The position numbers and the translations under genes were made by a program. A stretch of 64,000 nt of DNA, taken from CAVRRZ01 sp963723745 (GTDB lineage Bacteria > Actinomycetota > Actinomycetes > Mycobacteriales > Geodermatophilaceae). Shown in pieces: positions 1 through 7,867 of this stretch. The stretch lies in contig CAVRRZ010000003.1 in NCBI GenBank assembly GCA_963723745.1, positions 143,124 through 207,123 on the forward strand. The letters are read 5' to 3'. Positions within the stretch are counted from its first letter, which is position 1. Each line of letters starts with the position of its first letter. The notes beneath the pieces are model-generated. The model had not been told where the DNA came from. It did not search any database and was given only the letters and a program-made list of their open reading frames with translations.

Positions 1-1217
1 CACATGGACCGCAGGAAGAACCCGACGTAGAGCAGCACGCCGCCGATGCCCTGGGCGACGAGCAGGAGCCACAACTGGCCGTTGCTGCCCAGGGTGGGGT
101 TCCCGCACCGGCGGCACTGGTCGTTGGCGCCGATGGCGATGGAGTTGCTGCTGCCGAGGGCGGCTCGGGTCGCGCCGAAACCGATGATCGGCGAGTACTC
201 GACGACCTCGAGGGTCCGCTCGATGGTGAAGCTGCGGATGTTGTTGCTCTTCGGGTTCTCGAAGCGGCCCTGCACGATGTCCGACAGCGGCGTCGCCAGG
301 ATCAGGACGCCGACGACGGCGAGTGACACGAGGATTCCGCCGATGGCCAGGAACCTGCCGCGCATGGCCAGCCGGAGCGCGGTGATCGCGACGATGAGGC
401 CGATGCTCAGCCACAGCCCGCGGTTGAGCGAGTAGACGATCGGGATCGCGGCGACACCGAGCAGCAGAATGCCCATGGCTCGCCGGCCGGGGCGCGCGTC
501 GCGCAGCCAGGAGATGGCGAACCAGCCCAGCAGCAGCGCGAGGCAGTTGCCCCAGGTGTTCGTGTATCCGAACGGCGCGGCCGGGCGGGGGGAGGTGAAG
601 CCGAGCACCTCCTGCAGCTGCGAGGACGCCGGGTGCACGAGGCTGCGGACGAAGCCGACCTGGGTCATCGACTGCGGCAGGAGCAGCTCGACGACCGAGG
701 TGAACTCGAACCGGGGGGCGAACACGCCGAGCAGGCCGCCGGCGACCACGACGGTGAAGAAGAAGCCGAGCTGGCGCACCAGCCGGCGCCGCGGGAACTC
801 CGCCTCGGTGAGATTGCCGGCGTACAGCAGGATCACCGTCGCCGAGAGGTAGCCGGCCAGGTTGAACGCCACCGAGATCAGCCGGCTCGAGGCGGTGTCG
901 GGCAGCGTCCCGGGTGGGTTCTCGCCGAGCATGATCGTGCTGGCGAGGATCCAGACCAGGAAGAGCAGCCAGATCCCGAAGCCGGGCGGCACGGCCACCG
1001 TGCGGCGCCGCACCAGGTGCACCGCCATCGGCACCGCGAGCACGAACACGATCAGCGTGCCCATGCCCAGCGCCCACCACAGCGGGTAGAGCAGCAGCAG
1101 CGCGGTGAGCGGCCACCCCGCCCGGGCCACCGCGCCGGGGGTGACGGGGCCCGGCGCGACCGGGAGCCGGTCGGCTCTGCCGGTCGCCCCGACCGCCGCC
1201 GGTCCAGCCGGGATCAT
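1..1217 (-). CDS. O-antigen ligase/polymerase-like polytopic membrane protein (partial)
   Basis: Reading the minus strand from the ATG at 1217 gives about 405 residues without a stop before the window edge, so the C-terminus is missing. The product has many hydrophobic segments (for example around LTALLLLYPLWWALG and GILLLGVAAIPIVYSLNRG). It has the layout of Wzy/WaaL-type proteins that polymerise or ligate lipid-linked glycans at the outer face of the membrane, including a long extracytoplasmic loop in which IERTLEVVEYSPIIGFG is followed by a cysteine pair (CRRC). The start codon overlaps the stop of the upstream chain-length gene (ATGA), so the two are probably translationally coupled. The assignment is to the superfamily; the substrate cannot be told. 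Together with the neighbouring chain-length protein it points to exopolysaccharide assembly. Confidence 0.75.
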   Translation of the reverse strand, partial: MIPAGPAAVGATGRADRLPVAPGPVTPGAVARAGWPLTALLLLYPLWWALGMGTLIVFVLAVPMAVHLVRRRTVAVPPGFGIWLLFLVWILASTIMLGENPPGTLPDTASSRLISVAFNLAGYLSATVILLYAGNLTEAEFPRRRLVRQLGFFFTVVVAGGLLGVFAPRFEFTSVVELLLPQSMTQVGFVRSLVHPASSQLQEVLGFTSPRPAAPFGYTNTWGNCLALLLGWFAISWLRDARPGRRAMGILLLGVAAIPIVYSLNRGLWLSIGLIVAITALRLAMRGRFLAIGGILVSLAVVGVLILATPLSDIVQGRFENPKSNNIRSFTIERTLEVVEYSPIIGFGATRAALGSSNSIAIGANDQCRRCGNPTLGSNGQLWLLLVAQGIGGVLLYVGFFLRSM

Positions 1218-3217
1218 CGCGCGGCGGGGCCCGCCGAACCGGGAGGCACGAGCTGCGGTCGTCCCCCGGTCGGCACCACGGCACCGCTGTCATCGGCGGG
1301 TGCGTCGGTCGCGGCGCCCTTCGTGGCGCTGCCATTCGTCGCGCTGCCGTTCGTCGCGCTGCCGTTCGTCCCCGAGCTCTTCGCGGACGCGCCGTTGCCG
1401 TTCGTGGCGTTGCCGTTCGTCCCCGAGGTCTTCGCGGACGCGCCGTTGGCGGGGGCGCCGCTGGACGGCGCACCGTTCGCCGCGGTGGCGCCGGACGGTG
1501 TCGCCTTCGGCGGTGCGCCGCGGTCGGGCTCGGTCTCCTCGTCCGCGTGTGGGCCGTCGCCGGCCTGCGTGACCTCGTCGGTCGGCGAGACCTCGTCGGC
1601 CTGCGTGGCCTCGTCGGTCGGCGAGACCTCGTCGGCCTGCGTGGCCTCGTCGGTCGGCGTGGCCTCGTCGCCGGGGTCGTGGGACGCCTCGTCGTCCTCG
1701 GCGGCGGTGCGCTTGAGCCGACCGTCCAGGTCGCTGTCCCGTCCGTACCGCGCGATCACCGCGCCGAGCACCGCCGCGTGCATCGACTCCAGCTGTGCGA
1801 CGGCGTCGATCACCTCGCGGGAGGAGGTCTGGCCCGCCTCGACCACCAGGACGGCGATCTCGGCGACGTTGGCCAGGGTCTGGGCGTCCGGGCTGTCCGT
1901 GGTCGGCGGCGCCTCGAGCACCACGTAGGTCCCCAGCTCGAGCAGCTGGTCCACGAGCTTGCGCGGGCTGCGCGTCTGCAACAGAGCGTCGGCCCGGTCG
2001 GGGTCGAGGCCGGGGCCGAGCACCCGCAGGTGGGGGATGTCGGGGATCCGGCGGGCTGCGGCGTCGACGTCCAGTTCGCCGGCGAGCACCTCGGCGAGAC
2101 CGGGGCTCGGCGGCCCCTGGAGCAGGGCCTCCGCGGTGGGGCCGAACACGTCGGCGCAGACCAGGAAGACGTCCTCGCCGGCCCGGGCCAGGGACGCGGC
2201 CAGGTTCGCCGCGATCGGCCCGCCGCCCCTGCGGACCCCGGCGGCGAGGACCACGCGTCGGTCGCTCTCCTCGAGGCTCGTGGTCACGAGGTTGCGCAGC
2301 CGGGCGTAACCGCGCCCGTCGGCCGACAGCGGCGGCAGGATGTCCACCTCGCCGGCGTGCAGCCGGTTGGCGAGCACGGCGGCGACCGGCACGCCGGTGC
2401 GGCGGTACAGGTCCTCGGGCGTGCGGACGACGTCGTCGGCACGGTGCCGCAGCGCGGCCACGCCGACGCCGAGCAGAGCACCGAGCAGGACGCCGGCCGC
2501 GAGGGTGATCAGCGGGTCGGGGCTGCTCGGCGCCGCGGGCAGCCGCGGCTGCGTGACGATCCGGCCCGGCGACACGGTCTGCGACCGGATCAGGTTCTGC
2601 TGGCTGCCGAGGGTGGCCAGCTGGTTGTTCAGGCCGGCGATCTGGTCGTCGGCCCGGTCCCTCGCCGAGGAGTCGGCGGGCAGGTCGGCGGCGGCGGCCT
2701 CGACGTCGTCGAGCTCGGCCTGTACCGCGTCGATGCGCTCCTGGAGCGCGGCCTCCTCCGTCTCGAGGACCGCCTCGGCCGTGGCCCGCCGCTGGGCCAG
2801 ATAGGCCTCGGCGAAGGCGAGCGAACCGCGCTGCGCTTGGGCCGCGGAATCACCGACGAAACGGATGTCCAGGATCTCGGTGTTCGGCGGGACGGTGACG
2901 CCGACCTGGTCGGCCAGGCCGCGGGCATCACCCTCGGGGATGCCGAGCTCGTCGGCGGCCGCGGTCACCGTCTCGGTCGCGGTGACCAGTTGTGCCTCGG
3001 TATCGAGGTTGATGGCGTTGGCCCGGTCGCTGCCGCCGCCGATGGCGGTGACGAGGACGGCCGTGGTCGAGCGGTACTCCTTGGGCGCCCACTGCAGGTA
3101 CGCCATCGCCGCACCGATGCCCAGCGCCAGGCAGAGCAGGACGACCAGCCACTGCCGTCGCAGTAACACAAAGTAGTCGCCCAGTCGCGCCCCGTTGGCG
3201 CTGGTTGGGTTGTGCAT
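1214..3217 (-). CDS. Wzz/chain-length determinant protein with degenerate BY-kinase-like ATPase domain
   Basis: The chosen ATG at 3217 gives 667 residues and has a G-rich Shine-Dalgarno stretch upstream; an in-frame upstream start at 3406 would add 63 unlikely residues. Residues 18-41 form the first membrane segment, 50-225 the periplasmic-type Wzz region with a coiled coil (about 145-175), and 234-256 the second membrane segment. Residues 320-490 align with the cytoplasmic ATPase of polysaccharide co-polymerases (tyrosine-kinase type), but the Walker A position reads RRGGGPIAANLA, without the GKT/GKS lysine, and Walker A' reads LVCAD rather than LVDAD. After about residue 500 comes a low-complexity tail made of D/E/T repeats and then A/S/G/N/T repeats, in place of the usual tyrosine cluster. 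It probably sets polymer length without being an active kinase. Confidence 0.8.
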   Translation of the reverse strand: MHNPTSANGARLGDYFVLLRRQWLVVLLCLALGIGAAMAYLQWAPKEYRSTTAVLVTAIGGGSDRANAINLDTEAQLVTATETVTAAADELGIPEGDARGLADQVGVTVPPNTEILDIRFVGDSAAQAQRGSLAFAEAYLAQRRATAEAVLETEEAALQERIDAVQAELDDVEAAAADLPADSSARDRADDQIAGLNNQLATLGSQQNLIRSQTVSPGRIVTQPRLPAAPSSPDPLITLAAGVLLGALLGVGVAALRHRADDVVRTPEDLYRRTGVPVAAVLANRLHAGEVDILPPLSADGRGYARLRNLVTTSLEESDRRVVLAAGVRRGGGPIAANLAASLARAGEDVFLVCADVFGPTAEALLQGPPSPGLAEVLAGELDVDAAARRIPDIPHLRVLGPGLDPDRADALLQTRSPRKLVDQLLELGTYVVLEAPPTTDSPDAQTLANVAEIAVLVVEAGQTSSREVIDAVAQLESMHAAVLGAVIARYGRDSDLDGRLKRTAAEDDEASHDPGDEATPTDEATQADEVSPTDEATQADEVSPTDEVTQAGDGPHADEETEPDRGAPPKATPSGATAANGAPSSGAPANGASAKTSGTNGNATNGNGASAKSSGTNGSATNGSATNGSATKGAATDAPADDSGAVVPTGGRPQLVPPGSAGPAAR
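1321..1447. repeat. Tandem repeats encoding the Ala/Asn/Ser/Thr-rich tail of the Wzz-like protein
   Basis: A 15-base unit like GCCGTTCGTCGCGCT recurs at 1331-1375. A 36-base block at 1361-1396 returns almost exactly at 1412-1447, with one 15-base unit between them. On the minus strand this encodes runs such as NGSATNGSATNGSATKG. Such repeats slip easily and vary in copy number between strains. Confidence 0.8.
1561..1668. repeat. Three 36-base tandem copies within the Wzz-like gene
   Basis: Copies lie at 1561-1596, 1597-1632 and 1633-1668 and differ at only a few positions. They encode the acidic repeats DEATQADEVSPT on the minus strand. The period is a multiple of three, so gain or loss of a unit keeps the frame. 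Confidence 0.85.
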
Positions 3218-3630
3218 GAGTCCCCGTTCCCCCTTGGCCACGACTCCGCGCACCTCCTGTTCAAGTGCACGCGCTGGTCCCGGCCGCGTTTCTGCGGCTG
3301 GTCCCTCGCAGTGAATACCACCGGAAGGGATCCGGGAGGGGCATTCGTCGCGGCCGTGCCACCCGGACGGGCGAGTTCCGGGATCGGCTCTGGACCTGAT
3401 CGTCACTCTCTGTAATGCTTCGCCCGATCAGGGGCTCCGGGTGCTGACGGGGGAGCTCACCGGAGGAAGGACCACGACCGCATGCGCATTGAGCGACGAT
3501 CGGTATACAGCGCGTTCTATCGAGCGTGCGGGTGTGCCGTCGGTCAGGGCGCCGCGGCCGGACGCCTTGACAGTCCTCGCGTGCAGTCGCTGCGGTGCTC
3601 ACTCCCCGTCAACACCCGGAGTGTGCGCTG
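3218..3630. other. Divergent intergenic region between the Wzz-like gene and the first secreted paralogue
   Basis: This 413-base stretch separates two divergently transcribed genes and should hold promoters for both. The clearest structure is an inverted repeat, CCTGATCG at 3395-3402 and CGATCAGG at 3425-3432, around a TGTAAT-like sequence at 3411-3416. A TTGACA hexamer lies at 3568-3573 but I see no convincing -10 partner. I see no gene here. The inverted repeat is short enough to be chance. Confidence 0.35.
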
Positions 3631-6600
3631 ATGCGCAGGTACTGGCAGCTGCTCTGCACCGCGGTCGTGACCGCCGTCGTGGTTCCGCTCTGCGTCGTGC
3701 CAGGGACGGCGTCGGCGGCCGGTGTCGCGCACGGCGGCGTGGTGGCGACGGTGCCGGGGACGCAGACCCCGCACATCCTCGACGGCACGGTTCACGACAT
3801 CGTCGAGGTGGGCGACCGCGTCGTGGTGGCCGGCTCGTTCACCCAGGTGCAGCAGTCGCCGGGCAACGGCGGCGCGGCGGTCGACCGCCGCTACGTGTTC
3901 GCCTTCGACCCGGTGTCGGGCGCCATCGACGAGGCCTTCGACCCGGTCGTCAACGGCGAGGTGCGGGCGCTGGCCGCCGGCGCCGGCGACACGGTGTACG
4001 TCGGCGGCGCATTCTCGACGGTCAACGGCGAGACCCGGCGGCGCCTGGTGCAGCTGTCGATGAGCACCGGCGAGCGGCCCACGGCGTGGGTCACCCCGAC
4101 CATCAACGCCCCCGTGAACGACCTCGCCGTCAGCGGCGGTCGGCTCTACGCCGCTGGGGACTTCACCCTGGTCGCCGGTCAGCCGCACGGCGGCCTGGTC
4201 GCGCTCAACCCGACCCGCGGCTGGCGGACGGCCTACCTCGGCGTCGACGTCGCGCTGAACCACAACTGGCCCGACAACGGCGGGGTGGGGGAGGAGCACG
4301 CCCGGGCCCCCGTGGGCGTCGACACGATCGACGTGACCCCCGACGGCACGCGGATGATCGCGATCGGCAACTTCCGGGAGGCCGACGGGCTCGAGCGCGA
4401 CCAGGTGGCCATGATCCGCCTGGGCGCGACGACGGCGACCGTCGACCCGGACTGGCGCACCCGCGCCTTCGAGCCGGCCTGCTACTTCTGGTCGTTCGAC
4501 TCCTACGTCCGCGACGTGCAGTTCTCGCCGGACGGTTCGTACTTCGGCATCGTCACCTCCGGTGGCGGCAACCCCGGCACGATGTGCGACACCCTCACGC
4601 GCTGGGAGACGAACGCGACCGGCGACGACGTCGCGCCGACCTGGGCGGCGTTCAGCGGGGGCGACTCGCTGTTCTCGGTCGAGATCACGGGTACCGCCCT
4701 CTACACCGGCGGTCACCAGCGCTGGATGAACAACGACAACGGCCGCGACTTCGCCGCCGCCGGCGCGGTGCCGCGGGCCGGAATCTCCGCGCACGACCCG
4801 CGCACCGGGGTCCCGCTGGCCTGGAACCCGGGCCGGCACCCGCGCGGCGTGGGCGCCGAAGCACTGCTGGCCACGGCCGACGGTCTCTACGTCGGCATGG
4901 ACACGCCCTACATCGGCAACCGGCGTCACCTGCGGCCCGGCCTGGCCTTCTTCCCGCTGGCCGGCGGCGCCACAGCGCCGTCGGAGAGCACCGGGTCGCT
5001 GCCGGCCAACGTGTACGTGGGCGGGCCGTTGAGCCCCGTGCCCGGCGCGGAGTCCGGCGAGGTGCTGCACCGGGTCAACGTCGGCGGGCCGGAGATCGCC
5101 GCCACGGACGGCGGGCCGGCGTGGTCGGCGGACGAGGGTGCGGACAACCCCCTGCGAACCTCCGGCGGGCTGGTCACCGACCGGGGCCCTGCCCCGACCA
5201 TCGAGCCCAGCGTCCCGGCGACCACGCCGGCCGCGGTGTTCGAGGACGAGCGGGCCTCGCTCGGCATCCCCCTCGGCCCGCCCGGCCAGACGTGGAGCTT
5301 CCCGGTGGCGGCGGGCACCACCGTCGACGTCCGGCTCTACATGGCCGACCGCGACCCGGCCACGCCGAACATCCAGAACCGGCTGTTCAACGTGTCCCTG
5401 GAGGGCGTCACCCGGCTGAACTTCTTCGACATCAACGCCGACGTCGGCCACGACGTCGGCACGGTGAAGGTCCTGCAGGTGACTCCTGAGGACGGCACGG
5501 TCGACCTCGGCATGCACACCCTGATCGGCAACCCGGTCGTGTCGGCCATCGAGATCGTCGAGTCCGTGCCCGGCACGCCACTGCCGACGGGTGTGGACGA
5601 CGTGCTCGCGCGCTGGTTCGACGGCACCACGGCCGGCACCGACCAGAGCGCCCCGGCCGGTGGCCTGGAGTGGAGCAGGGTGCGTGGCGCCTTCATGGCC
5701 GGCGACCAGCTCATCTACGGCTACCCGGCCGCGAACGGTGACTACTCGCTGCACCGGCGCAGCTTCGACGGTGCCGCGTTCGGTGCGGCGACGGTGCTCG
5801 ACCCGTACAACGACCCGGCGTGGAGCGACCTGCTCACCGGGACGTGGTGGTTCGACGTGATCCCCAACTTCTACCGGGGCATGGCGCCGACGTTCCACGG
5901 CCAGCTGCGCACCGTGAGCTCCATGGTCCTCGACGACGGCCGGCTCTACTTCACCCGCACCGGGTTCCCCGGGCTCTACTCCCGCCCGTTCTCGGTCGAC
6001 AGCGGCATCGTCGGCGAGCGGCAGCGGACCGAGGTGGCCACCGGCTTCGCAGACGTCGCCGGCGCCTTCCTGTCCGGCGACCGGCTCCACTGGGCGGACC
6101 GCTCGACCGGTGAGCTGCGCAGCGCGCCGTGGAACGGCGGCTCGCCGGACCCGGCTGTCTCCGTGGTCGAGGGCGGCCCCGCCGTCGACGGCCGCTCCTG
6201 GGCGACGCGGGCGCTGTTCGTCGGTCCGGGCGAGAACCCCGATGTGCCCAACGTGCCGCCCACCGCGGAGATGGCCGCCGACTGCACCGAGCTCACGTGC
6301 GAGTTCTCCAGCGCCGGCTCCGAAGACAGCGACGGCACGATCGAGTCCTACGAGTGGACCTTCGGCGACGGCGGGACGAGCGACGAGGCCGATCCGTCGC
6401 ACACCTACGCCGAGGCCGGCACCTACCAGGTCGAGCTGGCCGTGACCGACGACGTCGGTGCCCGCGTCACCGCGACCGAGCAGGTCGTGGTCAGCGAGGC
6501 CCCGGACGGTGCGGCCATCGCGGTGCGTGGGACGGCGGGCGTCTCGGCGCGCGGCGTCACCTCCGCGACGGTGACCGTGCCGGCCGCGGTCGAGGCCGGT

Positions 6601-7782
6601 GACGGCATGGTGCTGGTCCTGTCGACGAACTCGACGGCGACCGGTGCGGCGCCGGCCGGCTGGACCCCGGCGGGCAGTCGGCTCTCCGGCAGCGGCCCGA
6701 ACACCCAGGTCTTCGAGCGGGTGGCCACCGCCGGCGACGCCGGCGATCCGGTCACCGTGGCGCTGTCCGCCCGCGCGAAGGTGACGCTGCAGCTGGTCGC
6801 CTACTCCGGTACCGCGGCCGACGGACCGGTCGCCTCGGTGACCAGCTCCGCGCGCCCGGCGGGCACCTCGCACCCGACGCCGTCGGCCACCGCTACGGCC
6901 GGGCAGTGGGTGCTGTCGGTGTGGTCGGACAAGTCGGCGTCGGCCCGTACCTGGACCGCTCCCGGCGGGGTGACCGTCCGTAGCAACCTGGCGGGGGTCG
7001 GCACCGGCGACGTCGCCACCCTGCTCGCCGACCGCGGGCCGGTGGCCGCCGGTGCCGTCGGCGACCGCACCGCCACCGTTCCGGCGACGAGCACCCGGGC
7101 GACCACGTTCACCGTGCTCCTCGCCCCCGGGACGGCCGGGCCGCCGCCGGTCGACGACGGGATCGCGGTGCGCGGTGCGGCCGGCACCTCGGCCCGCGCG
7201 GTGACCTCCGTGGCGCTGGACGTCCCCGCCGAGGTCCAGGCCGGGGACGGCATGGTCCTGGTGCTGTCGACCAACTCGACGGTGACCGGTGCGGCTCCCG
7301 CGGGCTGGACCGAGGTGGACAGCCGGCTGTCCGGTTCCGGCCCCACGACCCAGGTGTTCGAGCGGGTGGCCGCGGCCGGTGACGCCGGCGACACCGTCAC
7401 CGTCGCGCTGTCGGGCCAGGCAAAGGTGACCGTGCAGCTGCTCGCGTACTCGGGCACCGCGGCCGACGGCCCCGTCGCCTCGGTGACCAGCGCCGCCCGA
7501 GGGACCGGCACCTCCCACGCGACACCGGCGGCCACCGCGGCGGCCGGTGAGTGGGTGGTCTCGGTCTGGTCGGACAAGGCGTCCGCTGCGCGGTCCTGGA
7601 CCGCGCCGGGCGGGGTGACCGTTCGCACCAACCTGGCCGGTGTCGGCTCCGGCGACGTGGCGAGCCTCGTGGCCGACACGGGACCGGTCGCCGGCGGCTC
7701 CGTCGGCGGCCTGACCGCCACCGTCTCGGCGTCGAGCACCCGCGCGACCGCCGTCACCATCGTCCTGGCGCGGGAGGGCTGA
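3631..7782 (+). CDS. Secreted multidomain protein, paralogue 1: propeller-malectin-PKD-two C-terminal modules
   Basis: The 1383-residue product begins with a signal peptide (MRRYWQ... to TASAAG, about 29 residues). ATG 3631 is preferred over the in-frame GTG at 3595 because a GGAG lies just upstream and the paralogues start at the same place. Residues about 35-460 contain blade-like repeats with the pattern Y-x-GG-x-F-x-x-VNG, resembling delta-60 beta-propellers, and end with LAWNPGRHPRGVG, conserved in all three paralogues. Residues 474-645 look like a malectin domain (VLHRVNVGGPEIAATDGG... to SAIEIVE), a carbohydrate-binding fold. A second conserved region follows (653-870), then a PKD domain (870-957), then two copies of a ~200-residue module (962-1168 and 1174-1383). 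No LPXTG or membrane anchor is seen. It probably binds extracellular polysaccharide; the function is unknown. Confidence 0.8.
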   Translation: MRRYWQLLCTAVVTAVVVPLCVVPGTASAAGVAHGGVVATVPGTQTPHILDGTVHDIVEVGDRVVVAGSFTQVQQSPGNGGAAVDRRYVFAFDPVSGAIDEAFDPVVNGEVRALAAGAGDTVYVGGAFSTVNGETRRRLVQLSMSTGERPTAWVTPTINAPVNDLAVSGGRLYAAGDFTLVAGQPHGGLVALNPTRGWRTAYLGVDVALNHNWPDNGGVGEEHARAPVGVDTIDVTPDGTRMIAIGNFREADGLERDQVAMIRLGATTATVDPDWRTRAFEPACYFWSFDSYVRDVQFSPDGSYFGIVTSGGGNPGTMCDTLTRWETNATGDDVAPTWAAFSGGDSLFSVEITGTALYTGGHQRWMNNDNGRDFAAAGAVPRAGISAHDPRTGVPLAWNPGRHPRGVGAEALLATADGLYVGMDTPYIGNRRHLRPGLAFFPLAGGATAPSESTGSLPANVYVGGPLSPVPGAESGEVLHRVNVGGPEIAATDGGPAWSADEGADNPLRTSGGLVTDRGPAPTIEPSVPATTPAAVFEDERASLGIPLGPPGQTWSFPVAAGTTVDVRLYMADRDPATPNIQNRLFNVSLEGVTRLNFFDINADVGHDVGTVKVLQVTPEDGTVDLGMHTLIGNPVVSAIEIVESVPGTPLPTGVDDVLARWFDGTTAGTDQSAPAGGLEWSRVRGAFMAGDQLIYGYPAANGDYSLHRRSFDGAAFGAATVLDPYNDPAWSDLLTGTWWFDVIPNFYRGMAPTFHGQLRTVSSMVLDDGRLYFTRTGFPGLYSRPFSVDSGIVGERQRTEVATGFADVAGAFLSGDRLHWADRSTGELRSAPWNGGSPDPAVSVVEGGPAVDGRSWATRALFVGPGENPDVPNVPPTAEMAADCTELTCEFSSAGSEDSDGTIESYEWTFGDGGTSDEADPSHTYAEAGTYQVELAVTDDVGARVTATEQVVVSEAPDGAAIAVRGTAGVSARGVTSATVTVPAAVEAGDGMVLVLSTNSTATGAAPAGWTPAGSRLSGSGPNTQVFERVATAGDAGDPVTVALSARAKVTLQLVAYSGTAADGPVASVTSSARPAGTSHPTPSATATAGQWVLSVWSDKSASARTWTAPGGVTVRSNLAGVGTGDVATLLADRGPVAAGAVGDRTATVPATSTRATTFTVLLAPGTAGPPPVDDGIAVRGAAGTSARAVTSVALDVPAEVQAGDGMVLVLSTNSTVTGAAPAGWTEVDSRLSGSGPTTQVFERVAAAGDAGDTVTVALSGQAKVTVQLLAYSGTAADGPVASVTSAARGTGTSHATPAATAAAGEWVVSVWSDKASAARSWTAPGGVTVRTNLAGVGSGDVASLVADTGPVAGGSVGGLTATVSASSTRATAVTIVLAREG

Positions 7783-7825
7783 CCGGGCGAGACCGCGGCG
7801 CGACGCCGCCGACAACCCACACGTC

Positions 7826-7841
7826 CGGCCCGATCGGGCCG
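7826..7841. other. Perfect 16-base palindrome upstream of the second secreted paralogue
   Basis: CGGCCCGATCGGGCCG lies in the 85-base gap between paralogues 1 and 2, just before the GGGGGGA ribosome-binding site at 7854-7860. It could be an operator or a small hairpin in the leader. No U-tract follows, so a terminator is less likely. Confidence 0.4.
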
Positions 7842-7867
7842 CACGACTCCCACGGGGGGAAGCACAG

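Noticed and set aside
1561..1668. CRISPR-like array
   Set aside because: The 36-base units are direct tandem copies without spacers and encode an in-frame low-complexity protein tail. No cas genes are present anywhere in the window.
3395..3432. Inverted repeat CCTGATCG...CGATCAGG as a firm operator
   Set aside because: Eight-base arms with a 22-base spacer are expected by chance several times in a window of this size. Kept only as a note in the intergenic entry.
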